Positions 1 through 7,639 of a stretch of DNA of 13,381 bases are shown here, in pieces. Source of the stretch: Chloroflexales bacterium (GTDB lineage: Bacteria; Chloroflexota; Chloroflexia; Chloroflexales; Chloroflexaceae); NCBI GenBank assembly GCA_013336035.1, contig JAAXUL010000107.1, positions 1 through 13,381 of the forward strand, read 5' to 3'. Below the pieces are notes generated by a model. The model did not search any database. It was not told where the DNA came from and was given only the letters and a program-made list of their open reading frames with translations. Made by a program: the position numbers and the translations under genes. The stretch's first letter is position 1; each line of letters starts with the position of its first letter.

Positions 1-932
1 CCCGCGCGGCCGGCGGCGCCGGCCTGATCATCGTCGAGGCCACCGCCGTCGAAGCGCGCGGCCGCATCTCCCCGGCCGACCTGGGCCTCTGGGCCGACAG
101 CCAGGTGGCGCCGCTCGCCCGCATCGCGCACTTTCTTGAGGCCCAGGGCGCCGTGCCTGGGATCCAGATCGCCCACGCCGGGCGCAAGGCCGGCACCGCG
201 CTGCCCTGGGCGGGCGGCACGCCGCTGAGCGACGCCGAGGGCGGCTGGCCCAGCGTTGGGCCGAGCGCGCTCCCGTTTGCCGCGGGCTATCGCACGCCGC
301 TCGAGCTGAGCAGCGCCCAGATCGCCGAGATCCAGGCCGCCTTTCGCGACGCGGCGACGCGGGCACTCCAGGCCGGCTTTCGCTGGCTCGAGCTCCACGC
401 CGCCCACGGCTATCTGCTGCACTCGTTCCTCTCCCCGCTGTCGAACCAGCGCAGCGACCGCTACGGCGGCAGCTTTGACAACCGCATCCGCATGCTGCTT
501 GAGACTACCCGCGCCGTCCGTGATCGCTGGCCCGCCACGCTCCCTTTGACCGTGCGGATCTCGTCTACCGACTGGGTGGAGGGCGGCTGGACGCTGACCG
601 AGTCGGTTGCCCTGGCCCGGCGCCTGGCGGAGGAGGGGATCGATCTGATCGACTGCAGCTCAGGCGGCAGCTCGCCCGCGGCGCAGGTGCCCGTGGGCCC
701 TGGCTACCAGGTGCCCTTCGCCGAGACGATCCGGCGCGAGGCCGGGATCGCCACCGCAGCGGTTGGGCTGATTACCACCGCTGAGCAGGCCGAGACGATC
801 GTCCAGCGCGGGCAGGCGGACCTGGTGCTGCTCGGCCGTGAGCTGCTACGCGACCCGCAGTGGCCGCAGCGCGCCGCGCTCGCCCTGCATCAGCCACCGC
901 CTGTGCCGCCCCAGTACGCGCGCGCCTGGTGA
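1..932 (+). CDS. Old yellow enzyme family NADH:flavin oxidoreductase (YqjM-like), 5' end missing
   Basis: FMN-dependent ene-reductase of the YqjM class, which uses NAD(P)H to reduce activated C=C bonds in the cytoplasm. The reading frame is open from base 3 to a TGA at 930-932, giving 309 visible residues. Compared with about 338 for YqjM, roughly 45-50 N-terminal residues lie beyond the window edge. Visible family marks are GLIIVEATAV, the flavin/substrate motif QIAHAGRKA, the strongly conserved stretch HAAHGYLLHSFLSPLSNQ followed by RSDRYGGSFDNR, the FMN-phosphate loop LLGRELLRDPQWP, and the YqjM-type C terminus PPQYARAW, which resembles the arginine finger region of this subclass. The GTG at 105 is an internal valine codon, not the start. 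The gene converges on the acyl-CoA ligase gene and is not part of the nitrogenase-like operon. The physiological substrate cannot be read from the sequence. Confidence 0.93.
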   Translation, partial: RAAGGAGLIIVEATAVEARGRISPADLGLWADSQVAPLARIAHFLEAQGAVPGIQIAHAGRKAGTALPWAGGTPLSDAEGGWPSVGPSALPFAAGYRTPLELSSAQIAEIQAAFRDAATRALQAGFRWLELHAAHGYLLHSFLSPLSNQRSDRYGGSFDNRIRMLLETTRAVRDRWPATLPLTVRISSTDWVEGGWTLTESVALARRLAEEGIDLIDCSSGGSSPAAQVPVGPGYQVPFAETIRREAGIATAAVGLITTAEQAETIVQRGQADLVLLGRELLRDPQWPQRAALALHQPPPVPPQYARAW

Positions 933-947
933 AGTGCTCGGCACGGA

Positions 948-985
948 GGGTTTCAGGGAGAGCTCGCCCTCCCTGAAACCCCCTT
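948..985 (+). terminator. Rho-independent terminator of the old yellow enzyme gene
   Basis: A perfect 13-bp inverted repeat (GGGTTTCAGGGAG at 948-960, CTCCCTGAAACCC at 969-981) with an 8-nt loop lies 16 nt after the stop codon and is followed by CCTTTT. The stem and the short T run fit an intrinsic terminator for the plus strand. The convergent acyl-CoA ligase gene ends at 1025, so the same stem may also stop the long minus-strand transcript, although no T run follows it in that direction. Confidence 0.8.
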
Positions 986-1024
986 TTCATCCTTTATGGT
1001 GCTGCAAGCAGGGCTTGCGCGCAG

Positions 1025-2650
1025 TTAATTGATCCGGCGCTGCTTACCAGCCCAGAGCTGCTCGCGCAGGTGGGCCTTCTGGATCTTGCCAGTGCTCGTC
1101 TTCGGCAGATCGCCGAAGATGACCCCGCGGGGGCACTTGTAGTGGGCCAGGCGCGCGCGGCAGAAAGTGATCAGCTCATGCTCGCTGACCTGCGTATCCT
1201 CCTTCAGGCAGACGAAGGCCCGGGGCGATTCACCCCAGAGCTCGTCCGGGGCGGCGACAACGGCGACCTCCAGCACGGCCGGGTGCTGGTAGATGACGCG
1301 CTCAACCTCCACTGTCGAGATATTCTCGCCGCCGCTGATGATGATGTCCTTCTTGCGGTCGCGCAGCTCGATGTAGCCGTCCGGGTGCATCACCGCGACA
1401 TCGCCGCTATGGAACCAGCCGCCCCGAAACGCCTCAGCGGTGGCCTCCGGCTGATTGAAGTAGCCCCGCATCACGCCATTCCCCCGCATCACGACCTCGC
1501 CGAGCGTCGCCCCATCGGCCGGGACATCGCACAGCTGCTCGTCGACGACGCGCAGCTCCCCGGCCTGGAGATAGGGCACGCCCTGGCGGGCCTTGAGCAC
1601 GGCCCGCTGCTCGATGGGCAGGCTATTCCACTCGCCGTGCCACTCACAGATGGCGTAGGGGCCGTAGGTCTCGGTCAGGCCGTAGAGGTGCTCGATCGAG
1701 GCGCCCAGCGCCTCGACGGTCTGGATGATCGTGGGTGATGGCGGCGCGCCGCCGGTCATAATGCGTAGGGGGCGCCGCAGGCGCAGCCCGCCGATGGCCG
1801 GGTGGTTGGCCAGCATGATCAGCACCACGGGCGCGGCGCAGAAATGGCTGACCTGCTCGGTCGCGATCAGCTCGATGATCTGCGCAGGCTCGAGGCGGCG
1901 CAGGCAGACGTGGGTGCCGCCCACGGCCGTGACCGCCCAGGGGAAGCACCAGCCATTGCAGTGGAACATCGGCAGCGTCCACAGGTACACGCAGTCGCTG
2001 CTCAGATTCAGCGCAACCCCCTCGCCCAGCGCGCTCAGATAGACACCGCGGTTGACGTACATCACCGCTTTGGGCTGGCCGGTCGTGCCGCTGGTGTAGT
2101 TCAGCGCGATCAGATCGTCTTCGGTGCGCGCGGGTAGCTCGGGCAGCGGCTCAGGGCTACCGCCCGCCAGGAAGCCCTCGTAGTCTTCCCCCGACCACAG
2201 CGGCCCAGGCGCCCCCGCCTCGGCATCCACGATGGTCACGATCCGCTCAAGCAGCGGCAGCTGCTCGCGCGGGGCGATCTGCGCCGTCAGCTCCGTATCT
2301 ACGAACAGGAGGCGGGCGCCGGCGTGGTTGAGGATGTAGCTGACCTCATCCTTGCTCAGGCGCGTATTGATCGCCACCAGCACCGCCCCCGCCAGGGGCA
2401 CGCCGAAGTGGGCCTCCAGGAGCGGCGGCGTGTTTGGGCACAGAAAGGCCACGCGGTCGCCGGGCCGCACCCCGGCGGCGCGCAGGGCGCTGGCGAGCCG
2501 ATTGACCCGGGCGGCCAACTCGCGGTAGCTCACGCGCTGCGAACCGTAGCTGATGGCCGTCTTCTCTGGAAAGACCCGCGCACTGCGGTCGAGCAGGCGC
2601 TGCGGGATGAGGGCCTGACGCCAGACCTGATCAGAGTCCAGGGTGCTCAT
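1025..2650 (-). CDS. AMP-forming acyl-CoA synthetase (acyl-acid:CoA ligase), last gene of the operon
   Basis: Cytoplasmic ANL-superfamily ligase that activates a carboxylic acid with ATP to an acyl-adenylate and transfers it to CoA. The 541 residues are normal length. The phosphate-binding loop TSGTTGQPK is at 186-194, the substrate-side motif LPMFHCNGW at 226-234, YGLTET at 323-328, SGD at 415-417, the hinge region DRKKDIIISGGENIS at 431-445, and the catalytic lysine is K522 in PKTSTGKIQK. The start at 2650 begins MSTLDSDQ and follows GAGGGAG; longer in-frame starts give arginine-rich shadow sequence overlapping the metQ gene. It lies 52 nt after the second metQ gene on the same strand. LPMFHCNGW is typical of the short/medium-chain AAE-like group. 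The place behind a methionine-type transporter and a methylthio-reductase makes a DmdB-like 3-methylthiopropionate:CoA ligase an attractive guess, but the substrate cannot be decided from motifs, and butyrate-like or aromatic acids are also possible. Confidence 0.95.
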   Translation of the reverse strand: MSTLDSDQVWRQALIPQRLLDRSARVFPEKTAISYGSQRVSYRELAARVNRLASALRAAGVRPGDRVAFLCPNTPPLLEAHFGVPLAGAVLVAINTRLSKDEVSYILNHAGARLLFVDTELTAQIAPREQLPLLERIVTIVDAEAGAPGPLWSGEDYEGFLAGGSPEPLPELPARTEDDLIALNYTSGTTGQPKAVMYVNRGVYLSALGEGVALNLSSDCVYLWTLPMFHCNGWCFPWAVTAVGGTHVCLRRLEPAQIIELIATEQVSHFCAAPVVLIMLANHPAIGGLRLRRPLRIMTGGAPPSPTIIQTVEALGASIEHLYGLTETYGPYAICEWHGEWNSLPIEQRAVLKARQGVPYLQAGELRVVDEQLCDVPADGATLGEVVMRGNGVMRGYFNQPEATAEAFRGGWFHSGDVAVMHPDGYIELRDRKKDIIISGGENISTVEVERVIYQHPAVLEVAVVAAPDELWGESPRAFVCLKEDTQVSEHELITFCRARLAHYKCPRGVIFGDLPKTSTGKIQKAHLREQLWAGKQRRIN

Positions 2651-2663
2651 GGTTCTCCCTCTG

Positions 2664-2697
2664 GGGCGTACGGGGGAACCTGGCCCCCCACACGCCC
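2664..2697 (-). other. Imperfect stem-loop between metQ and acyl-CoA ligase genes
   Basis: GGGCGT (2664-2669) pairs with ACGCCC (2692-2697), and after a two-base internal loop GGGGG (2672-2676) pairs with CCCCC (2685-2689), leaving an 8-nt loop. It starts six bases after the metQ stop and ends just before the ligase ribosome binding site, with no T run. It could slow readthrough, protect an mRNA end after processing, or mean nothing in such GC-rich DNA. Confidence 0.35.
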
Positions 2698-2702
2698 GCG
2701 CT

Positions 2703-3638
2703 CTATGGATGCTCGGGGATCCACAAGATCGCGCCCTGGTACTTCTCGTCGATAAACTGCTTGACCTCCGGCCGGCGCAGCAGCTCGACCAGCTTCTGCA
2801 CCGCCGGGGTCTTGTCCTGGCCGGCCAGCGTCGCGAGCACAATCCCGTACGGCCCGGCGTCCTGGGTCTCCAGCGCCAGCGCCTCTTTGCTTGGGTTCAG
2901 ACCGGCCTGGAGGGCGAAGGGCCCGTTGATGATCGAGATCGAGGTGTCCTCGAGCGAGCGCGGCAGCTGCAGGGCCTCCAGCTCGATGATCTCGAGCTGC
3001 TTCGGGTTCTCGGCGATGTCCTGGACGCTGGCCAGCCCCGTGATGCCGGGCTTGAGCGTGATCAGGCCGTGCTTCTCGAGCAGCTTCAGCGCGCGGGCGA
3101 GGTTGGTCAGGTCGTTGGGGATGGCCACCACGCCTTGCTCGGGCACCTCCTCAAGCGAGGTGACCTTCTTGGAGTAGATGCCGAGCCGCGTCAGGTAGAG
3201 CTGGTCGGTGACGGGGACCAGATCGATGCTGTGCTGCTTGCCGAAGTCCTCCAGGTAGGGCCGGTGCTGAAAGAGGTTGGCGTCGATCTGCCCGTCGCGC
3301 AGGGCCAGGTTGGGCTGGACGAAATCGGTGAACTCGACCAGCTCGATCTCCAGGCCCGCGGCGGGCGCCAGGGTCTCCTGAATGAAGGTGAGAATCTGGC
3401 CAGCCGGGATGGCGGTCGCCCCAATCTTAAGCTTGAGCGGCGCCTGGGCGACGGTCGTGGGGGCTTCCGTGGGCGCAGCGGCGGTGATGGGGGCCGCGGT
3501 CGCGGGCGCTGTGCTTGGGGCCGCGGGGACGGCGGCGGTGGGGCCGGACGAGGCGGCGGGCGGCGCCCCCGCGCAGCCGCTGAGCAGGGCGGCGAGGAGG
3601 GCCAGCAGGACCAGCAGGGCCGACGTGGACGTACGCAT
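2703..3638 (-). CDS. metQ: MetQ/NlpA-family substrate-binding lipoprotein (second copy, closer to canonical MetQ)
   Basis: Extracytoplasmic binding protein of a methionine-type ABC importer, 311 residues. Residues 1-22 are a lipoprotein signal with lipobox LSGC (lipidated Cys22), then an Ala/Pro/Thr-rich linker to about residue 65, then the NlpA domain beginning LKLKIGATAIPAG. Hallmarks are EFTDFVQPNLAL, DANLFQHRPYLEDF, RLGIYSKKV, AIPNDLTNLARAL, DIAENPKQLEIIELEA, and INGPFALQAGLNP. The TDxVQPN and IPNDxTN motifs match canonical methionine-binding MetQ. The ATG at 3638 follows AAGGT at 8 nt. It sits 49 nt after metI and is a clear paralogue of the other lipoprotein upstream of metN. It probably delivers L-methionine, its sulfoxide, D-methionine or another small methylthio compound to MetNI; the exact ligand is inference. 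Confidence 0.93.
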   Translation of the reverse strand: MRTSTSALLVLLALLAALLSGCAGAPPAASSGPTAAVPAAPSTAPATAAPITAAAPTEAPTTVAQAPLKLKIGATAIPAGQILTFIQETLAPAAGLEIELVEFTDFVQPNLALRDGQIDANLFQHRPYLEDFGKQHSIDLVPVTDQLYLTRLGIYSKKVTSLEEVPEQGVVAIPNDLTNLARALKLLEKHGLITLKPGITGLASVQDIAENPKQLEIIELEALQLPRSLEDTSISIINGPFALQAGLNPSKEALALETQDAGPYGIVLATLAGQDKTPAVQKLVELLRRPEVKQFIDEKYQGAILWIPEHP

Positions 3639-3687
3639 GGACGAGTACCTTTCGCTATAGACACCGCCAGGTGGCGATGGGTGAGGG

Positions 3688-4344
3688 TTAGCGTTTGCGC
3701 AGCCGCTGTGAGAGGCGATCGCCCAGCAGCTGGACCAGCTGGACCAGGAGGATCAGTACGATGATCGTGATGATCATGACCCCGACCTCGAAGCGCTGGT
3801 AGCCGTAGCGGATGGCCAAATCGCCCAGGCCGCCGCCGCCCACCGCCCCCGCCATCGCCGAGTAGTTCAGCATCGCGACGACGGTGATCGTGATGCCCAG
3901 CACCAGGGCCGGGCGGGCCTCGGGGATCAGCACCTTGACAATGATCTGCCAGACCGTGCAGCCCATCGCCTGGGCCGCCTCGACCAGCCCGCGCTCCACC
4001 TCGCGCAGCGCCGTCTCGGCGATGCGGGCGAAGAAGGGGATGGCAGCGATGGCGATCGGGACCACGGCGGCGGTGGTCCCGATGGTCGTGCCGACGACCA
4101 GCCGGGTGAAGGGGGTGATCACCACGAGCAGGATGATGAAGGGGAGCGAGCGTCCGACGTTGACGACCGAGCCGAGGACGCGGTTCAGGCCGGGCGAGGC
4201 GAGCAGGCTGCCCGCGTCGGTGAGCACCAGGATGAGGCTGAGCGGGAGCCCGAAGGCCATCGCCACCAGCATCGCGACGCTCACCATATACAGGCTCTCC
4301 CACAGGGCCTTGAGCAGCAGGGGGTAGATCGCTGACCACTCCAT
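3688..4344 (-). CDS. metI: Methionine-type ABC transporter permease MetI
   Basis: Inner-membrane permease of the MetNIQ family, 218 residues, which is the usual length for MetI (about 217). It has about five hydrophobic segments: residues 8-40, 66-85, 88-108, 150-170 and 182-205 approximately. The coupling (EAA) loop EAAQAMGCTVWQIIVKVLIP, which docks on the ATPase, is complete, as is the MetI-typical AMAGAVGGGGLGDLAIRYGYQRF stretch near residues 163-185 (conserved Gly cluster and YGYQRF). The ATG at 4344 follows the metN stop by two bases and is preceded by AAGGTG within metN, so translation is probably coupled. The C terminus is basic (RLSQRLRKR), fitting a cytoplasmic end. It presumably serves both lipoproteins encoded on either side of metNI. 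Confidence 0.95.
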   Translation of the reverse strand: MEWSAIYPLLLKALWESLYMVSVAMLVAMAFGLPLSLILVLTDAGSLLASPGLNRVLGSVVNVGRSLPFIILLVVITPFTRLVVGTTIGTTAAVVPIAIAAIPFFARIAETALREVERGLVEAAQAMGCTVWQIIVKVLIPEARPALVLGITITVVAMLNYSAMAGAVGGGGLGDLAIRYGYQRFEVGVMIITIIVLILLVQLVQLLGDRLSQRLRKR

Positions 4345-4346
4345 AA

Positions 4347-5324
4347 TCAGTGCACCTTGACATCCATACCGTGCTCGCGCAGGTATTGCAGCGCCGGGTC
4401 CACCCCCGCGCCCACCAGCTCGACCTGGAGCTGGCCGACGCGGCGGTAGCCCAGCTTCTCGACGCTGCCGCTGAGAATGCTGACATCGACCTCGAAGCGG
4501 CGGCCCAGCGTGGTCAGCAGCGGGCGCTCGGCGGCCTCGCCCACGAAGGTGAGTGTCGCGATGCGAGCGCCGCTGCGCGGGATGTGCCCGTTGGCGTGGG
4601 CAAAGAAGGTGCGCCCCAGCAGCGTGCCGGGCCGGGCCACCAGCTCGTCCACCGCGCCCTGCTCCACCACCCGCCCGGCCTCGAGCACGGCGACGCGGTC
4701 GCAGATCTGGCGGACCACGGCCATCTCGTGGGTGATCAGCAGGATGGTCAGCCCCAGGCGCTGGTTCAGGTCGCGCAGCAGCTGGAGGATGGCCTGCGTC
4801 GTCTCCGGGTCGAGGGCCGAGGTGGCCTCGTCGGAGAGCAGCACGTGCGGCTCGCCGGCCAGCGCCCGCGCGATGCCGACGCGCTGCTTCTGCCCGCCCG
4901 AGAGCTGGGCCGGGTAGGCCCGCGCCTTGTCCTCCAGCCCGACGAGCGCCAGCAGCTCGGCGACGCGGGCCTGGCGCTCCTTGCGACCGCGCCCCATCAC
5001 CTCGAGCGGCAGGGCGATGTTGTCGGCCACGGTGCGCGAGCTGAGCAGGTTGAAGTGCTGGAAGATCATGCCGATGCGCTGCCGCGCTTTGCGCAGGGCC
5101 GCCCCGGAGAGCGTGGTCAGCTCCTGGCCATCGACTACCACCGTGCCCTCGGTCGGGCGCTCCAGCAGGTTGACGCAGCGGATCAGGGTGCTCTTGCCCG
5201 CGCCGCTCTGCCCGAGCACCCCGAACACCTCGCCCGGGCGCACCTCCAGGCTCACCCCGTCAAGGGCGACCACCTCGCTGGTTTTCTGCCGGTAGATCTT
5301 GCGGAGGTTCGTGAGGGTGATCAT
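4347..5324 (-). CDS. metN: Methionine-type ABC transporter ATP-binding protein MetN with C-terminal NIL domain
   Basis: ATPase of the MetNIQ importer, 325 residues. The nucleotide-binding domain shows Walker A GQSGAGKS (38-45), Q-loop Gln89 in FQHFN, signature LSGGQ (141-145), Walker B VLLSDE (161-166) and H-loop His199. Residues from about 250 to the end (ATLTFVGEAA onward to DVKVH) form the NIL domain, the regulatory ligand-binding domain that in E. coli MetN binds methionine and shuts the transporter down when the cytoplasmic pool is high. Its presence separates MetN from other amino-acid ATPases and suggests feedback inhibition by the imported or produced thioether. The ATG at 5324 has only a weak ribosome binding site (GGAAGG about 11 nt upstream). 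It follows the first metQ by 24 nt and precedes metI by 2 nt. Confidence 0.96.
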   Translation of the reverse strand: MITLTNLRKIYRQKTSEVVALDGVSLEVRPGEVFGVLGQSGAGKSTLIRCVNLLERPTEGTVVVDGQELTTLSGAALRKARQRIGMIFQHFNLLSSRTVADNIALPLEVMGRGRKERQARVAELLALVGLEDKARAYPAQLSGGQKQRVGIARALAGEPHVLLSDEATSALDPETTQAILQLLRDLNQRLGLTILLITHEMAVVRQICDRVAVLEAGRVVEQGAVDELVARPGTLLGRTFFAHANGHIPRSGARIATLTFVGEAAERPLLTTLGRRFEVDVSILSGSVEKLGYRRVGQLQVELVGAGVDPALQYLREHGMDVKVH

Positions 5325-5348
5325 TGGGTTTGCCCTTCCAGGAGCGCT

Positions 5349-6293
5349 CTACCCGGCGACGAAGTACACCACCCCGTTGTACTTCTGCTCGATGAACTGC
5401 TTGACCTCGGGCCGGTGGAAGGCCTTGACTAGCCGCACAATGCCGGGGTCCTGCTCGTGGCCGGGCGCGGTGACGATGATCACCGCCAGGCCGCCCTTCA
5501 GGCCGACCTCGGGCGCCTCGAGCACCAGCGCGTCTTTGTTCGGGTTCAGGCCCGCGTTGAGCGCGATGTTGCCGTTGATCACCGCGATGCTCGTATCCTC
5601 GAGCGAGCGAGGGATCTGGGCACCCTCGAGCTCGATGATCTCGAGGTGCTTCGGGTTCTCGGCGATGTCCGTGACCTTGACCAGCCCGGTGACCTCGGGC
5701 TTGATCGTGATCAGGCCGTTGGCCTCGAGCAGGCGCAGCGCCCGCGAGCCGTTCGACGGGTCCACGGGGATGGTGACCTTCCCGCCGTCTGGCACCTCTG
5801 CCACCGAGGCTACATTCTTCGAGTAGATGCCGAGGCGGATGTAGAACACCGGCGCGACCACCGAGAGCTGGAGGTTGTTCTTGGTCAGGAAGTCGTCGAG
5901 GTAGGGCTTGTGCTGGAAGAGATTGGCGTCGAGCTGCTGGTCAACCACGCCGCGGTTCAGCTGGACCCCGTCGGTCAGCTCGAGCAGCTCCAGCTCCAGC
6001 CCCTCCTGCGCCGCCAGATTGTCGCGCACAAAGGCGGCGATCTCGCCGGCGGGCGTAGGGAAGACCCCCAGCCGAACTTTGATCTTCTCCCCGCTCGCGG
6101 CGGGGGCCTGGGTCGCGCCAGCCTGCGGGGCGGTTGTGGGCGCCTCCGCGGCAGCTGTGGGGGCCTCGGAAGCCGCCGATGGGGCCGGCGCCGCGGCCGT
6201 GGGCGCCTGTGAGGCCGACTGGCTGGCGCCGCAGCTGGCGAGCAGCAGCGCAGCGAGCGTGATCAGGCCGAGATGGACGGATAGTCTGTGCAT
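5349..6293 (-). CDS. MetQ/NlpA-family substrate-binding lipoprotein (first copy, divergent pocket)
   Basis: Extracytoplasmic lipoprotein of 314 residues, translated from an ATG with a strong AAGGAG seven bases upstream. The signal peptide ends in lipobox LASC (Cys21) and is followed by an Ala/Pro/Thr-rich linker to about residue 67. The NlpA domain then shows KVRLGVFPTPAGEIAAF, DANLFQHKPYLDDF, RLGIYSKNV, DIAENPKHLEIIELEG, PRSLEDTSIAVINGNIAL and AGLNPNKDAL. It aligns end to end with the other lipoprotein of this operon, but sites that are usually constant differ: LTDGVQLN replaces FTDFVQPN and IPVDPSN replaces IPNDLTN. It lies directly (26 nt) downstream of the NifK-like gene, so it is joined to the reductase genes. 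I infer that it binds a ligand related to but different from methionine, perhaps the methylthio substrate of the reductase. Without a structure this is a guess, so no symbol is given. Confidence 0.9.
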   Translation of the reverse strand: MHRLSVHLGLITLAALLLASCGASQSASQAPTAAAPAPSAASEAPTAAAEAPTTAPQAGATQAPAASGEKIKVRLGVFPTPAGEIAAFVRDNLAAQEGLELELLELTDGVQLNRGVVDQQLDANLFQHKPYLDDFLTKNNLQLSVVAPVFYIRLGIYSKNVASVAEVPDGGKVTIPVDPSNGSRALRLLEANGLITIKPEVTGLVKVTDIAENPKHLEIIELEGAQIPRSLEDTSIAVINGNIALNAGLNPNKDALVLEAPEVGLKGGLAVIIVTAPGHEQDPGIVRLVKAFHRPEVKQFIEQKYNGVVYFVAG

Positions 6294-6319
6294 AGAAGTG
6301 CTCCTTGGTTGTCAATACC

Positions 6320-7639
6320 CTAGAGTGGCCCGCCGAACTTGCTGACCAGGTCCTCCAGCAGGTTCAGGCCGCCGCGCCAGCCCGCGTAGCTGCGGTCGAC
6401 GATCATGCGGTCGTAGGCCGGGAAGGCGATGCTGTGGTGGATGGCCTTGAACTCCTCGGCGGCGATGTACTTCTCCTGCGAGCTGGCCAGCAGGAACGAG
6501 AAGGTGCGCCCGCGCAGCTTCTGGCGGATGCGGTACGAGTCGACCTCGAAGACCACCTCGGGCTTGAGCACGGTGTTCAGCTCGTCGCTCAGCTGGGCGA
6601 CGATCGCGGCGCGCCGCTCCTCGGGCGGGTCGTCGGTGAGGATGACGATGTCGGGGATCGAGCCGGCCTCGTTGGTGAGGAACTGGATCACCCCGATCGC
6701 CGTGCCGCTGTCGGCGACGACCGCCAGGTAGGCCTGGGGGATGCCGATCACCAGCAGGTCGCCCACGTACTCCATGAAGCGGTAGGTGTGGCGCTCCTCC
6801 TCGGCGATCACCCGCTCGACCAGATTTGGGTCGATCCCCAGCTGCGCGGCGACCGCCCTGAGCAGGTGCGCCGTCTGCTTGGGGCCGACTGGGACGCCAG
6901 GGAGGTCGATCCAGGGCGTGCCGAAGCGCTCCTCCAGGTCCGTGGCGACCGTGTGCCCGTTCCAGGGCGAGAGCACCAGGTTCAGCTCGGCCGCCGGGAT
7001 GCGCCGCAGGTTCTCGAGCCCGCCGAACTCGCAGAAGAGCACGTTGGCCTCGACGCCGATGCGGGCCAGGGCCTGCTTGACCACCGCCAGGCTGCCCTTC
7101 CAGAAGATGTGCTGGTAGGGCACGATGCCCAGGATGGTGACCAGGCCCTTCTGGACTGGCCGGGTCTCCAGCAGCTGCGCGGCGGCGGCCTGTAGAAAGA
7201 GCTCGTAGCCCAGGTAGGTGTTGCCCGAGAAGCCCGGCGCGTCCACCGAGAAGATGGCCGTCTGGTCGCGAAACTCTTTGGTGACCTGGGCCACATCGTC
7301 GCCGATCAGCGCGGGCACGCAGCCGGAGATGACCACGTAGAGGTCGCCCTCCATCAGCTCGATCGTCGAGGCGATCAGCTTGCGCAGCTTGTCCTCGCCG
7401 CCGAAGATCACGTGCTCCTCGACCAGACACGAGCAGGGGGTGTTGGTCGTGCCCTGCGGCCCGCCGGCGTTCAGCCCGGCGGCAAAGGTCATACCATAGT
7501 GCTGCCCGAGGCCGCAGCCCGCCCCCGAGTGTAGGATCGGCACGCCGCCGAACAGGCCCAGGGTGGCGCCGAACGCGCCGGCCAGCGAGCAGCTGAAGCG
7601 CGGCGCCTCGTAGACCTCCATACTGTCTGTGGCCGCCAT
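6320..7639 (-). CDS. marK: NifK-like catalytic beta subunit, probable methylthio-alkane reductase MarK
   Basis: Component 1 beta subunit of a nitrogenase-family reductase, 439 residues, shorter at the N terminus than molybdenum NifK (about 520). The three P-cluster cysteines are in place: Cys17 (PRFSCSLAGAF), Cys42 (SGAGCGLGQ) and Cys107 (SGCVPALIGDDV). The NifK-type motif HVIFGGEDKL is at 76-85, and a CxC pair (Cys69, Cys71) precedes it. The partner is the D-like subunit, with which it should form an alpha2beta2 tetramer. The ATG at 7639 directly follows the TAG of the D-like gene and has an excellent AAGGAGG at 8 nt, so equal synthesis is likely. Assignment to Mar rather than nitrogenase rests on the companion subunit, the missing nifEN and the methionine-type transporter that follows; other uncharacterised nitrogenase-like groups remain possible. 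Confidence 0.82.
   Translation of the reverse strand: MAATDSMEVYEAPRFSCSLAGAFGATLGLFGGVPILHSGAGCGLGQHYGMTFAAGLNAGGPQGTTNTPCSCLVEEHVIFGGEDKLRKLIASTIELMEGDLYVVISGCVPALIGDDVAQVTKEFRDQTAIFSVDAPGFSGNTYLGYELFLQAAAAQLLETRPVQKGLVTILGIVPYQHIFWKGSLAVVKQALARIGVEANVLFCEFGGLENLRRIPAAELNLVLSPWNGHTVATDLEERFGTPWIDLPGVPVGPKQTAHLLRAVAAQLGIDPNLVERVIAEEERHTYRFMEYVGDLLVIGIPQAYLAVVADSGTAIGVIQFLTNEAGSIPDIVILTDDPPEERRAAIVAQLSDELNTVLKPEVVFEVDSYRIRQKLRGRTFSFLLASSQEKYIAAEEFKAIHHSIAFPAYDRMIVDRSYAGWRGGLNLLEDLVSKFGGPL

Noticed and set aside
2643..3764. Plus-strand open frame of 373 codons opposite metQ
   Set aside because: Antisense shadow with Gly/Arg-rich low-complexity tail; the minus-strand lipoprotein is clearly the real gene.
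3191..4486. Long open frame of 431 codons across metN, metI and metQ
   Set aside because: It is an Arg/Pro/His-rich shadow frame overlapping three well-supported genes, common in GC-rich DNA.
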